The notes beneath the pieces were generated by a model. It had not been told where the DNA came from and did no database searches. It worked only from the letters and a program-made list of their open reading frames with translations. Positions 7,955 through 14,959 of a stretch of 25,671 nt of DNA are shown piece by piece. This DNA is from Duncaniella sp. (lineage in GTDB: Bacteria; Bacteroidota; Bacteroidia; Bacteroidales; Muribaculaceae): NCBI GenBank assembly GCA_022511285.1, contig JAFLRW010000009.1, forward strand, positions 1 to 25,671, given 5' to 3'. The translations under genes and the position numbers were made by a program. Numbering within the stretch: the first letter of the stretch is position 1; the number at the start of each line of letters is the position of its first letter.

Positions 7955-9385
7955 ATGAATCACACTAAATATTTAGCACTGGCAGCGCTTGTGATGGCAT
8001 TCTCGGCTTGCGACGACATCGAGGACTCCACATCGCTCCCCCAGACCAACCCGCAGCTCCCGGGTGTCGACGCCGCCAATGTCGTCGTGCTCCCCGGAGC
8101 AGATGCCGCCGCGCCCATCGACCTCGGCGCTTTCAATGCGGCCGACTCTTATATCAGAATAGCCTCCGTCGCCACCCCGTCTGACTGGCCCGAGGGATTC
8201 GTCCCCGAAGTCCCGATGATGCAGATGTCGGTCTCACAGTCGTTTGCCGACTGCATCGAGGTGACCACTACGATGGGTGCCGATGGCGAGGTGCTCATAG
8301 CGCCCGATACCTGGGACGGCGTCTGGAAAAAAAACTTCGGCCGCAATCCCGCTCAGCGCACCCTCTACCTCCGCTTCCCGGTCTATGCCGTCAAAGGCTC
8401 GCAGAGCGTGCGCATGGGGGGTCTCGACACCTGGTATGGCGCCGAGACTGTCACTGTGGCTCCATTCAATGAGTTTGACCACACCATTGAGGGCACCTAC
8501 TATGTAGTGGGCTCCTTCTGCGGCTGGGACCTCGCCCGGGGTGTCAAGCTCGACCACTCGGGCTACGACCCTTACGACGACCCCAACTTCCACACCCTCC
8601 TCTCTGTCGACGGCGCCGGATATGAGTTTGTGGTAGTCCCGGCCTCCACAGTGGCCGCCGGCACCCTCTCCGCGGGCTACTATGGCGGCGAATATCCCGC
8701 CTTTACCGATGCCGACGGCATGCTCCTCGCCTCCACCGATGCCTCAACCCCCGCATCGCTCCTCATTGACCACGCCGGTAGCTACGAACTCAAAATCAAT
8801 ATGGAGACCCTTGCCTACAGCTATCAGAGTGCCTTCTCGCTCCTCTACACCCCCGGCAACTCTAACGGCTGGAATCAGGAGGCCTCGCAGGTGCTCACCT
8901 CTGCCGACTATAAATGGTTTAGCGGCTACGTCCACCTCGACGGCGAGTTTAAGTTTACCACCGCCCCCAACTGGGACGGCACAAACTATGGCGCAGGCGC
9001 CACCCCCGGCACCCTCGACCCCACCGGCGGCAATCTCTCCGCCCCGGCCAATGCCCTCTACTATGCCACTGTCTCCATCCCCGAGCTCACCTATTCGCTC
9101 ACGGAGATCACCACCCTCGGCATCATTGGCTCCGCAACCCCTGCCGGGTGGGACGGCCAGACCAACCTCACCCCATCGGCCGACTTCCTGACCTGGACCG
9201 GAATACTCACCCTCACCGACGGCGAGTTTAAATTCCGAATGAACGACAACTGGGACATCAACCTCGGAGGCTCCGTCGACGCCCTCATCGGCAATGGCGC
9301 CAACATCCCCGTGGCCGCCGGCACCTACCTCGTCACCCTCGACTTCTCGTCTGTCCCCTACACCTGCACCCTCACACCACAGTGA
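7955..9385 (+). CDS. susF-like: SusF-like surface glycan-binding lipoprotein
   Basis: A 476-residue lipoprotein: the signal peptide ends at Cys19 (AFSAC) and is followed by DDIED, which predicts surface exposure. An N-terminal strand-rich domain (about 30-165, ending in a VTVAPF phrase) precedes three SusE/F-type modules. They lie near 168-285 (YYVVGSFCGWDLARGV), 290-395 (LLYTPGNSNGWNQEAS, DGEFKFTTAPNWDG) and 398-476 (LGIIGSATPAGWDGQTNL, DGEFKFRMNDNWDINLGG). The repeated GW and EFKF positions are those expected in the binding modules. This is the last gene of the cluster; a strong hairpin follows 30 bases after the stop. Its role would be to hold polysaccharide at the surface for the SusCD importer. 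Naming it susF rather than a second susE rests on order and module number only. Confidence 0.83.
   Translation: MNHTKYLALAALVMAFSACDDIEDSTSLPQTNPQLPGVDAANVVVLPGADAAAPIDLGAFNAADSYIRIASVATPSDWPEGFVPEVPMMQMSVSQSFADCIEVTTTMGADGEVLIAPDTWDGVWKKNFGRNPAQRTLYLRFPVYAVKGSQSVRMGGLDTWYGAETVTVAPFNEFDHTIEGTYYVVGSFCGWDLARGVKLDHSGYDPYDDPNFHTLLSVDGAGYEFVVVPASTVAAGTLSAGYYGGEYPAFTDADGMLLASTDASTPASLLIDHAGSYELKINMETLAYSYQSAFSLLYTPGNSNGWNQEASQVLTSADYKWFSGYVHLDGEFKFTTAPNWDGTNYGAGATPGTLDPTGGNLSAPANALYYATVSIPELTYSLTEITTLGIIGSATPAGWDGQTNLTPSADFLTWTGILTLTDGEFKFRMNDNWDINLGGSVDALIGNGANIPVAAGTYLVTLDFSSVPYTCTLTPQ
8855..8964 (+). repeat. Module copy shared with the susE-like gene (copy 2)
   Basis: This is the partner of the repeat at 7340-7467. 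Two blocks of 23 and 20 identical bases are retained, but the distance between block starts is 90 bases here and 108 in the first copy, a six-codon length difference. Confidence 0.75.
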
Positions 9386-9415
9386 AATAGCAGGCCGTAG
9401 CCCGATATTCCGACT

Positions 9416-9459
9416 AAGCCCCGCCTTGCATGTTGTTCCGACACATCAAGGCGGGGCTT
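9416..9459 (+). terminator. Hairpin at the end of the sus-like operon
   Basis: A perfect 13-bp inverted repeat (AAGCCCCGCCTTG at 9416-9428 with CAAGGCGGGGCTT at 9447-9459) with an 18-nt loop lies 30 bases after the last sus gene. It is followed by CTCGTAATTG, without a clear U tract, so it may act as an mRNA 3' stabiliser as much as a terminator. Confidence 0.6.
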
Positions 9460-9552
9460 CTCGTAATTGCCCCCCGACGTTTCCGCCGAGCTATATGAGC
9501 AACCCGGCTACGGCGTAGCAAGGGGAGGTGCACACACGCTTCGATTTCTCAC

Positions 9553-9591
9553 AAAAAAAATCCGACACTTCTTTCCACAAGGAGTGTCGGA
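9553..9591 (-). terminator. Strong intrinsic terminator on the - strand
   Basis: On the - strand an 11-bp stem (TCCGACACTCC from 9591 to 9581, pairing with 9571-9561, one G-T wobble) with a 9-nt loop is followed directly by eight T (9560-9553). On the + strand there is no T tract after the hairpin, so the direction is clear. No - strand protein gene precedes it. Confidence 0.8.
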
Positions 9592-9823
9592 CTAAGCCAA
9601 AAGGCATTTGTGATTCGATAGTTACTTGAACTATATCATCCAAATTAATGTAGAGATTATATCATACTTACACTACACCACGTCTACTCGACCGGACCAA
9701 TCATCATCACGACGGTGGGCCGCGTGGCCGCCCTTACCGGCAAAGCCGAAGATTATTAATGCGTAATAATTGAGAGTCAATCATTCCGGCTTCGGATAAG
9801 ATCGGCTATGGTGCTTTCTTTCC
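9553..9823 (-). ncRNA. Candidate non-coding RNA, about 270 nt, - strand
   Basis: No convincing protein gene lies in 9386-9978, yet the - strand carries a promoter-like element (9829-9859) and, about 265 bases downstream, a textbook intrinsic terminator (9553-9591). Between them is a structured, GC-rich core (about 9707-9745). It also has CCGAAG/CTTCGG pairing, with an ATTATTA...TAATAAT hairpin inside it on the - strand (9753-9771). The transcript would not reach any - strand gene. The only tiny frame seen in it encodes 16 residues (ATG at 9784, stop at 9734-9736, MIDSQLLRINN...), which could be chance or a leader peptide. I find no match to remembered cores of tmRNA, RNase P RNA or SRP RNA. 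It could be a 6S-like or trans-acting sRNA. The 5' end is estimated from the promoter. Confidence 0.45.
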
Positions 9824-9828
9824 GACTG

Positions 9829-9859
9829 CAAATTTACTCACTATTATCCAAATGCACAA
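9829..9859 (-). promoter_or_regulatory. Candidate - strand promoter for the ncRNA
   Basis: Read on the - strand, TAAATTTG (9836-9829) matches TAnnTTTG perfectly. TTG (9859-9857) lies at the -33 position with a 20-base spacer, an incomplete -33 element. A start near 9823 is predicted. Confidence 0.5.
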
Positions 9860-9918
9860 TATCTTGACCAATAATTAATCTTTTTTAATAAACAGGCTAT
9901 AATTTATTCAATATGATA

Positions 9919-9949
9919 TTTGTATATCGTGGAATATGTTGTATTTTTG
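9919..9949 (+). promoter_or_regulatory. Bacteroidetes-type promoter of the GlmU-like gene
   Basis: TTTG (9919-9922), 19 bases, then TATTTTTG (9942-9949) is a full consensus match. The predicted start near 9955 leaves a leader of only about 20-25 nt before the ATG at 9979. Confidence 0.8.
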
Positions 9950-9978
9950 TGCGTGACAAATAATAGAAGTAATCTGCT

Positions 9979-11130
9979 ATGAGAAACATAATACTGTTTG
10001 ACGACTATAAAGTGCGCGCCGCGCTGCTGCCTCTGACCTTCACGCGCCCCATCGGGGAGGTGAGATTCGGAGCAATGACGCAGACTGAGAAATGGCGCAG
10101 GGCTCTGCCGGGGGAGTATTCGTGGCAGACGGAAGAGTATCTGTCAGCGAAATATCCCCGAAATCCTGAAGCCGACCTTTTCATTGCTGCCCATATATGC
10201 CCGAATCCGGATTTGGTCGAGGCTATATGTCGTCTCGGCGACAATGAGTCATTGGTGAGCGCTTCGGGCGAGACCTTGGCCCGCAGGGGCACGGGCGACG
10301 CCTCGGTGACATATACGGGGCCGGAGCCGTTGGCCTTCCGCACGGTGACCGATCTGTTTATGCTCAACGGTGCTGCGATAGAGGCCGACTTTGCCGCTCT
10401 GACCGCCGGCCGGGAGTCGGAGCCGCTGAGCGACACTTGCCGTCTGGTGGGCTCTCCTTCGCAACTTTTCATAGAGAAAGGTGCCAAGGTGGAGTGTGCC
10501 AACATCAATGTGACCCACGGGCCAATCTACATTGGACCCGATGCCGAGGTGATGGAAGGGGCTTGCTTGCGCGGCCCGATAGCTATGTGTGAACACTCGG
10601 TGGTCAACATGGGGGGCAAAATCTATGGAGCCACCACTCTCGGACCTTACTGCAAGGTGGGGGGCGAGCTCAACAATGTGGTGATGACCGGCTATTCCAA
10701 CAAGGCCCACGACGGGTTTCTCGGGAATGCCGTAATCGGCGAATGGTGTAACCTCGGAGCCGGCTGCACGGCGTCAAACCTGAAAAACACCTACGGCCCC
10801 GTGCGCCTCTGGAGCTATAGCGAAGGGCGCTTTGTGCAGACCGGGCTGCAATTCTGCGGTCTTATAATGGGCGATCACTCCAAGGCCGGTATCAACACGA
10901 TGTTCAACACTGCCACCGTGGTTGGAGTCGGGGTCAACTTCTACGGGTCCGGCTTCCCGCGCACGTTTATCCCCTCGTTTAGCGAAGGATCCACCGCCGG
11001 GATGAAGGATAGCGATCTGGAACGCTTCTTCGACACGGCCGAACGAATGATGAGCCGCCGCCACGTGCCCCTCACGGAGCCGGACAAGCAGATTCTCGCC
11101 ACAGTGCGCGATTACGAAAAGAAAGTCTGA
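9979..11130 (+). CDS. GlmU-like sugar nucleotidyltransferase/acetyltransferase (Bacteroidetes alternative type)
   Basis: A 383-residue protein of the alternative GlmU family known from Bacteroidetes (TIGR03991-like, NTP_transf_4 plus left-handed beta-helix). That family is thought to supply UDP-GlcNAc for cell-wall and LPS synthesis. The N terminus MRNIILFDDYKVRAALLPLT with FTRPIGEVRFG is the family start, differing from the LAAGxGTRM loop of classical GlmU. The hexapeptide beta-helix covers about 165-330. NKAHDGFLGNAVIGEWCNLG (about 241-260, His244) corresponds to the acetyltransferase site of GlmU, followed by GAG...NLKN. It acts in the cytoplasm. It starts close behind its own promoter and lies 27 bases before the aminotransferase. 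Whether both enzyme activities are present cannot be judged from sequence. Confidence 0.82.
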   Translation: MRNIILFDDYKVRAALLPLTFTRPIGEVRFGAMTQTEKWRRALPGEYSWQTEEYLSAKYPRNPEADLFIAAHICPNPDLVEAICRLGDNESLVSASGETLARRGTGDASVTYTGPEPLAFRTVTDLFMLNGAAIEADFAALTAGRESEPLSDTCRLVGSPSQLFIEKGAKVECANINVTHGPIYIGPDAEVMEGACLRGPIAMCEHSVVNMGGKIYGATTLGPYCKVGGELNNVVMTGYSNKAHDGFLGNAVIGEWCNLGAGCTASNLKNTYGPVRLWSYSEGRFVQTGLQFCGLIMGDHSKAGINTMFNTATVVGVGVNFYGSGFPRTFIPSFSEGSTAGMKDSDLERFFDTAERMMSRRHVPLTEPDKQILATVRDYEKKV

Positions 11131-11157
11131 CACACACTCATTTTACATCTGAATAAT

Positions 11158-12357
11158 ATGCCTAAAGTCTCCGAACGTGGCACCCTGATGCCCGCATCGC
11201 CTATCCGGCGTCTGGCCCCCCTTGCCTCTGAAGCTAAGGAGCGGGGAATCAATGTGTTTTACCTCAACATCGGTCAGCCCGACCTCCCCACTCCTCCCGA
11301 GGGGCTCGAGGCGTTGCGCCGCATAGACCGCACGGTGTTGGAATACAGCCCCTCCGACGGACTGCTGTCGCTGCGCTGCAAACTCAAAGAGTATTATCAC
11401 CGGTTTAACATTGATGTGGATGTTGACGACATCATAGTCACCGCCGGAGGCTCCGAGGCCGTGCTTTTTGCCTTTTTAGCCTGCCTTGACCCGGGCGATG
11501 AGATAATAGTGCCCGAGCCGGCCTATGCCAACTATATGGCCTTTGCCATTTCGGCCGGAGCAAAGATTATCACCGTGCCCTCGACCATCGACGATGGCTT
11601 CTCGCTACCCCCGGTGGAGAAGTTCGAGGAGCTTATCACTCCGCGCACCAAAGGAATATTAATCTGCAATCCCAACAACCCCACCGGCTATCTCTACACG
11701 ATGAAAGAGATGCTGCAGATACGCGACCTGGTGAAGAAATATGACCTCTTCCTGTTTTCCGACGAGGTCTACCGCGAGTTCTGCTACACGGGAGCGCCCT
11801 ACATCTCAGCCTTCCATCTGCCGGGTGTGGAGGAGCAGGTGGTGCTGATTGACTCTGTGTCAAAGCGTTACAATGAGTGTGGCATCCGCATCGGAGCGCT
11901 TATCACCAAGCATCCCGAGCTCAAGAAAAACATCATGAAATTCTGCCAGGCTCGCCTGTCGCCCCCGCTGTTGGGACAGATTGTGGCCGAGGCTTCTATC
12001 GACACCTCTCCGGGCTATATGCTTGAGACTTACAATGAGTATGTGGAGCGCCGCAAATTCCTCATTGACCAACTCAACAAAATCCCCGGCTGCTACACAC
12101 CAATCCCGATGGGAGCGTTCTACACGGTGGTGAAACTGCCCGTCGACGATGCCGACCGTTTCTGCGAGTGGTGTCTGCGCGACTTCAACCTTAATGGCGA
12201 CACCATCTTTATGGCACCCGCCTCGGGATTCTACACCTCGTCCGGAATGGGACACGACGAGGTGCGCATGGCCTATGTGCTCAAGAAAGAAGACCTGGCC
12301 CGTGCCATGAAAGTGCTCGCCGCCGCACTCCAAGCCTATCCCGGCCGAACAATCTAA
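11158..12357 (+). CDS. Pyridoxal-phosphate aminotransferase, class I/II (AspC-like)
   Basis: A 399-residue fold-type I aminotransferase. Visible family features are LNIGQPDLPTP near 37-47, the TAGGSEAVLFAF cofactor loop near 95-106, NPNNPTG at 171-177 (Asn binding the PLP ring), FSDEVYREF with Asp202 and Tyr205, and the Schiff-base lysine Lys236 in SVSKRYNECGIRIG. It transfers an amino group between an amino acid and a 2-oxo acid in the cytoplasm. The substrate is not resolved; aspartate or alanine types are the nearest in general look. It sits 27 bases after the GlmU-like gene, which suggests co-transcription, and 38 bases before the pectate lyase gene. Confidence 0.87.
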   Translation: MPKVSERGTLMPASPIRRLAPLASEAKERGINVFYLNIGQPDLPTPPEGLEALRRIDRTVLEYSPSDGLLSLRCKLKEYYHRFNIDVDVDDIIVTAGGSEAVLFAFLACLDPGDEIIVPEPAYANYMAFAISAGAKIITVPSTIDDGFSLPPVEKFEELITPRTKGILICNPNNPTGYLYTMKEMLQIRDLVKKYDLFLFSDEVYREFCYTGAPYISAFHLPGVEEQVVLIDSVSKRYNECGIRIGALITKHPELKKNIMKFCQARLSPPLLGQIVAEASIDTSPGYMLETYNEYVERRKFLIDQLNKIPGCYTPIPMGAFYTVVKLPVDDADRFCEWCLRDFNLNGDTIFMAPASGFYTSSGMGHDEVRMAYVLKKEDLARAMKVLAAALQAYPGRTI

Positions 12358-12395
12358 CACACACCAAAATAACAGCACACAAACATTCTTGCACT

Positions 12396-14198
12396 ATGAG
12401 GACATTTATTATCACGGCTCTCGGAGCATTGGTGCCGTTTATGGCATCCGGCGAGATAGCAATCACACGCGCTGAAGGATATCAGGAAAGCGCAATGGCA
12501 ATGTGGCAACCCGTGGCCGGAGCCGCCACCTATGAGGTGACAGCCATCCCGACCGGCAGCGAGGGGATAACAGTGAAGGCCGACTTGCCGCTCGTGCGCC
12601 AATATCCCGACGGGATTCGCGTTGACATCCCGGGGCTCCCGGCCGGCAAATACACCCTCAGCATCAGCGCCCTCGATGCCGCAGGCTCCACTATTGACAG
12701 CGGCACCACGACTGAAGTGGACGTGACCGCCTATGTGCGCGAAGGATTTGCCTTCACCGATGGCAAAGTGCCGGGAGCTTACAATCTTGACGGCTCTCTG
12801 AAAGATGACGCCGTGGTGCTCTACATCCATCCTGCCACAGTCAATACTGTGACTATGGATGTGATTAAAGACAAGAAAGGCACTAAAGAGGCCGTCACCG
12901 GGCTGGCCGCAATCCTGGAAGCGCGCAGCAAGGGGTTTGACAAGACTCCGATAGCGCTGCGATTTATCGGCACGGTGGCCGACACGCAGTTTGACGGGCT
13001 CAAGGATGGCAACTACGTCAACTTCCAGGGCAACAACAACTCCGACCGCATGCACGAGAATGTCACGCTCGAAGGTATAGGCAACGACGCCACCCTCTAT
13101 GGCTACGGCATCTGCTTCAAGCGCACATCGGCCATCGAAGTGCGCAACGTGGGCATAATGCTCTTTGGCGACGATGCGGTGTCGTTTGACACAGACAATA
13201 ACCACGTGTGGATTCACAACGTTGACTTCTTCTACGGCCGTCCGGGCAAGGACGCCGACCAGGTGAAGGGCGACGGCAGCGTGGATGTGAAATATCGCTC
13301 TACCGACCTCACCATTTCCGGTTGCCACTTCTTTGACAGCGGCAAGGTGATGGGGTGTGGAGGCACTACCGGCGAAGAAGAAAACCTGCGCATCAGCTAT
13401 CACCACAATTGGTTTGACCACGCCGACTCGCGCTGCCCGCGCCTGCACTATATCACCGCCCACGTCTACAACAACTATTATGACGGGGTCCCCGTCTACT
13501 GCATAGGCAACACCACAGAGACTTCAGCATTTATTGAAAACAACTACTTCAGAGGCGTAAAACGCCCGATGATGATTTCAGGACAGGGGACCGATTCTTA
13601 TGACGAAAGTTCCGGCACATATACCCTCAAAGGCACATTCTCGGGGCAGGATGGCGGTATGACCAAGGCCTACGGAAATCTGTTTGCCGAGTCGCCATCA
13701 ATGAAACTCGTCTACCACACCGACCACCCCACACAGTTCGACGCCTATCTTGCCTCCGAACGCAGCGAGCAGGTGCCACCCACCATCCTCTCCGTAAAAG
13801 GCTCGTGGGCCTACAACAACTTTGACACCGCACCTGAAATGTATGCCTACACCCCCGACCCCGCCGAGGCAGTGCCCTCAGTGGTTATGGCAACCGCCGG
13901 GCGCATTGAGGGGGGCGACTTCAAATGGAAATTCGACAATGCCAAAGATGATGAGGACCACGAGGTGAACACACAGCTCAAAGCCGCCATCACCTCTTAT
14001 CAGAGCTCACTCCAAGCCATCCAGGGGGAGAAAGGGTTTGGCGAGGAGAGCCGACTGGAGAGTGCGGCTATCGACGACAACCTCCCCGTGGCTGTCTACG
14101 ACCTTTCCGGCCGGCGTGTGGCCGACAGCGTCACCCTCCTCCCCGCAGGCACCTATATAGTCCGCCAGGGTGGAAAGGCGGTGAAAATATTGCGCTGA
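12396..14198 (+). CDS. Secreted pectate lyase, polysaccharide lyase family 1, with type IX secretion tail
   Basis: A 600-residue secreted enzyme expected to cleave polygalacturonate by beta-elimination. After a signal peptide ending near residue 19 there is a fibronectin III-like domain (about 25-110). The right-handed beta-helix follows, with VTLEGIGNDATLYGYG, then NNHVWIHNVDFFYGRPGKDA with acidic residues for calcium (DADQVKGDGSVDVKYRS). It ends in SYHHNWFDHADSRCPRLHYI, where Arg346 fits the catalytic Arg of PL1 and Arg349 a substrate Arg. HVYNNYYDG is the strand after it. The last ~40 residues (AVYDLSGRRV, then LPAGTYIV) form a type IX sorting domain similar to that of the protein ending at 1743. 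No promoter is visible in the 38-base gap before it, so it may be read from the promoter at 9919. Confidence 0.88.
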   Translation: MRTFIITALGALVPFMASGEIAITRAEGYQESAMAMWQPVAGAATYEVTAIPTGSEGITVKADLPLVRQYPDGIRVDIPGLPAGKYTLSISALDAAGSTIDSGTTTEVDVTAYVREGFAFTDGKVPGAYNLDGSLKDDAVVLYIHPATVNTVTMDVIKDKKGTKEAVTGLAAILEARSKGFDKTPIALRFIGTVADTQFDGLKDGNYVNFQGNNNSDRMHENVTLEGIGNDATLYGYGICFKRTSAIEVRNVGIMLFGDDAVSFDTDNNHVWIHNVDFFYGRPGKDADQVKGDGSVDVKYRSTDLTISGCHFFDSGKVMGCGGTTGEEENLRISYHHNWFDHADSRCPRLHYITAHVYNNYYDGVPVYCIGNTTETSAFIENNYFRGVKRPMMISGQGTDSYDESSGTYTLKGTFSGQDGGMTKAYGNLFAESPSMKLVYHTDHPTQFDAYLASERSEQVPPTILSVKGSWAYNNFDTAPEMYAYTPDPAEAVPSVVMATAGRIEGGDFKWKFDNAKDDEDHEVNTQLKAAITSYQSSLQAIQGEKGFGEESRLESAAIDDNLPVAVYDLSGRRVADSVTLLPAGTYIVRQGGKAVKILR

Positions 14199-14246
14199 AA
14201 CATTATAAACCCCTTAATATCACACACTAAAAGCACACCAACTGAA

Positions 14247-14867
14247 ATGAATCATTTAAAACTTATTGCAAGCACACTTTGCTTTATGGGAATTATCACT
14301 TCGTGCAACAGCAAGGAAGCCTGTTGCGAGGCCGAAAATTGCACCGCAAATGCCACAGATGCCGTGATTGAAAACATCATGACCCGCACCAGCATTCGCC
14401 AGTTCACCGACCGCCCCGTGGCCGCCGACACTCTCGAGCAGATAGTGAAGGCCGGCATGGCCGCCCCATCGGCCGTCAATGCCCAGCCGTGGGCGTTCGT
14501 AGTGGTCACCGAGCGCTCTACACTCGACTCGCTCGACGCCGTTCACCATCACGCCAATCTTAAGACTGCCACTGCCGCCATCATAGTGTGTGGCGATATG
14601 GCAAAGACCAAAACAGAGATGGACTACTGGGTTCAGGACTGCTCGGCAGCCACCGAAAATATCCTCCTGGCCGCTCACGCCTATGGGCTCGGAGCCGTGT
14701 GGTGTGGCGTCTACCCCAATCCGGCCGTGCTTCCCGAGGTGACCCGCGTGTTGGGCCTGCCTGAAGGCATTATTCCGCTCAACATCATCACCATGGGCCA
14801 CCCCGCCCAATCCCCCGCACCCAAAGACAAATGGAATCCCGATAATGTCCACTATCAGAAATGGTGA
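14247..14867 (+). CDS. Nitroreductase-family protein with lipoprotein signal
   Basis: A 206-residue FMN-dependent nitroreductase-like protein. The FMN/NAD(P)H oxidoreductase signs are RTSIRQF at 47-53, PSAVNAQPW at 74-82, and GLGAVWCGVYP with the usual family C-terminal region (LGLPEGIIPLNIITMGHP). Unusually, it begins with a lipoprotein signal ending at Cys20 (GIITSC). The mature N terminus is Cys-rich (Cys20, 26, 27 and 32), a possible metal- or disulfide-forming segment. No acidic residues follow the lipid Cys directly (NSKEA), so the protein may face the periplasm instead of the surface. Most relatives are cytoplasmic. It is the last of four co-directional genes, 48 bases after the pectate lyase, and a hairpin follows 38 bases after the stop. 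The substrate is unknown. Confidence 0.85.
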   Translation: MNHLKLIASTLCFMGIITSCNSKEACCEAENCTANATDAVIENIMTRTSIRQFTDRPVAADTLEQIVKAGMAAPSAVNAQPWAFVVVTERSTLDSLDAVHHHANLKTATAAIIVCGDMAKTKTEMDYWVQDCSAATENILLAAHAYGLGAVWCGVYPNPAVLPEVTRVLGLPEGIIPLNIITMGHPAQSPAPKDKWNPDNVHYQKW

Positions 14868-14905
14868 TTGAGCCCTCATCCCGCCTCAATTAATCATCAA
14901 CACAA

Positions 14906-14939
14906 CACGGCCAAAAGCTCTTTCGAACTTTTGGCCGTG
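14906..14939. terminator. Bidirectional hairpin between convergent genes
   Basis: A perfect 12-bp inverted repeat (CACGGCCAAAAG at 14906-14917 with CTTTTGGCCGTG at 14928-14939) has a 10-nt loop. It lies between the nitroreductase (+) and LruC-type (-) stops. T-rich but interrupted bases follow on both strands (CTTATTA on +, TTGTGTT on -). Confidence 0.7.
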
Positions 14940-14959
14940 CTTATTACGATAACTATTGA

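Noticed and set aside
2020..9385. Naming this the starch system (substrate assignment)
   Set aside because: Order and domain types resemble starch Sus loci, but there are no amylase genes or SusR in view and the binding modules are generic, so no substrate was assigned.
9649..9759. A + strand frame in the gap that ends with clusters of Ile and Thr (IIITTVGRVAALTGKAEDY), like an attenuator leader peptide
   Set aside because: No ATG, GTG or TTG follows the upstream stop in that frame, no + promoter was seen before it, and the downstream gene is not an amino-acid biosynthesis gene. A second frame with HHH and an RRLL phrase also lacks a start.
12354..13463. A 369-codon open frame on the - strand under the pectate lyase gene
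   Set aside because: It is antisense to a gene with clear catalytic motifs. Long mirror frames are common in GC-rich coding DNA, and this one has no known domain and no promoter.
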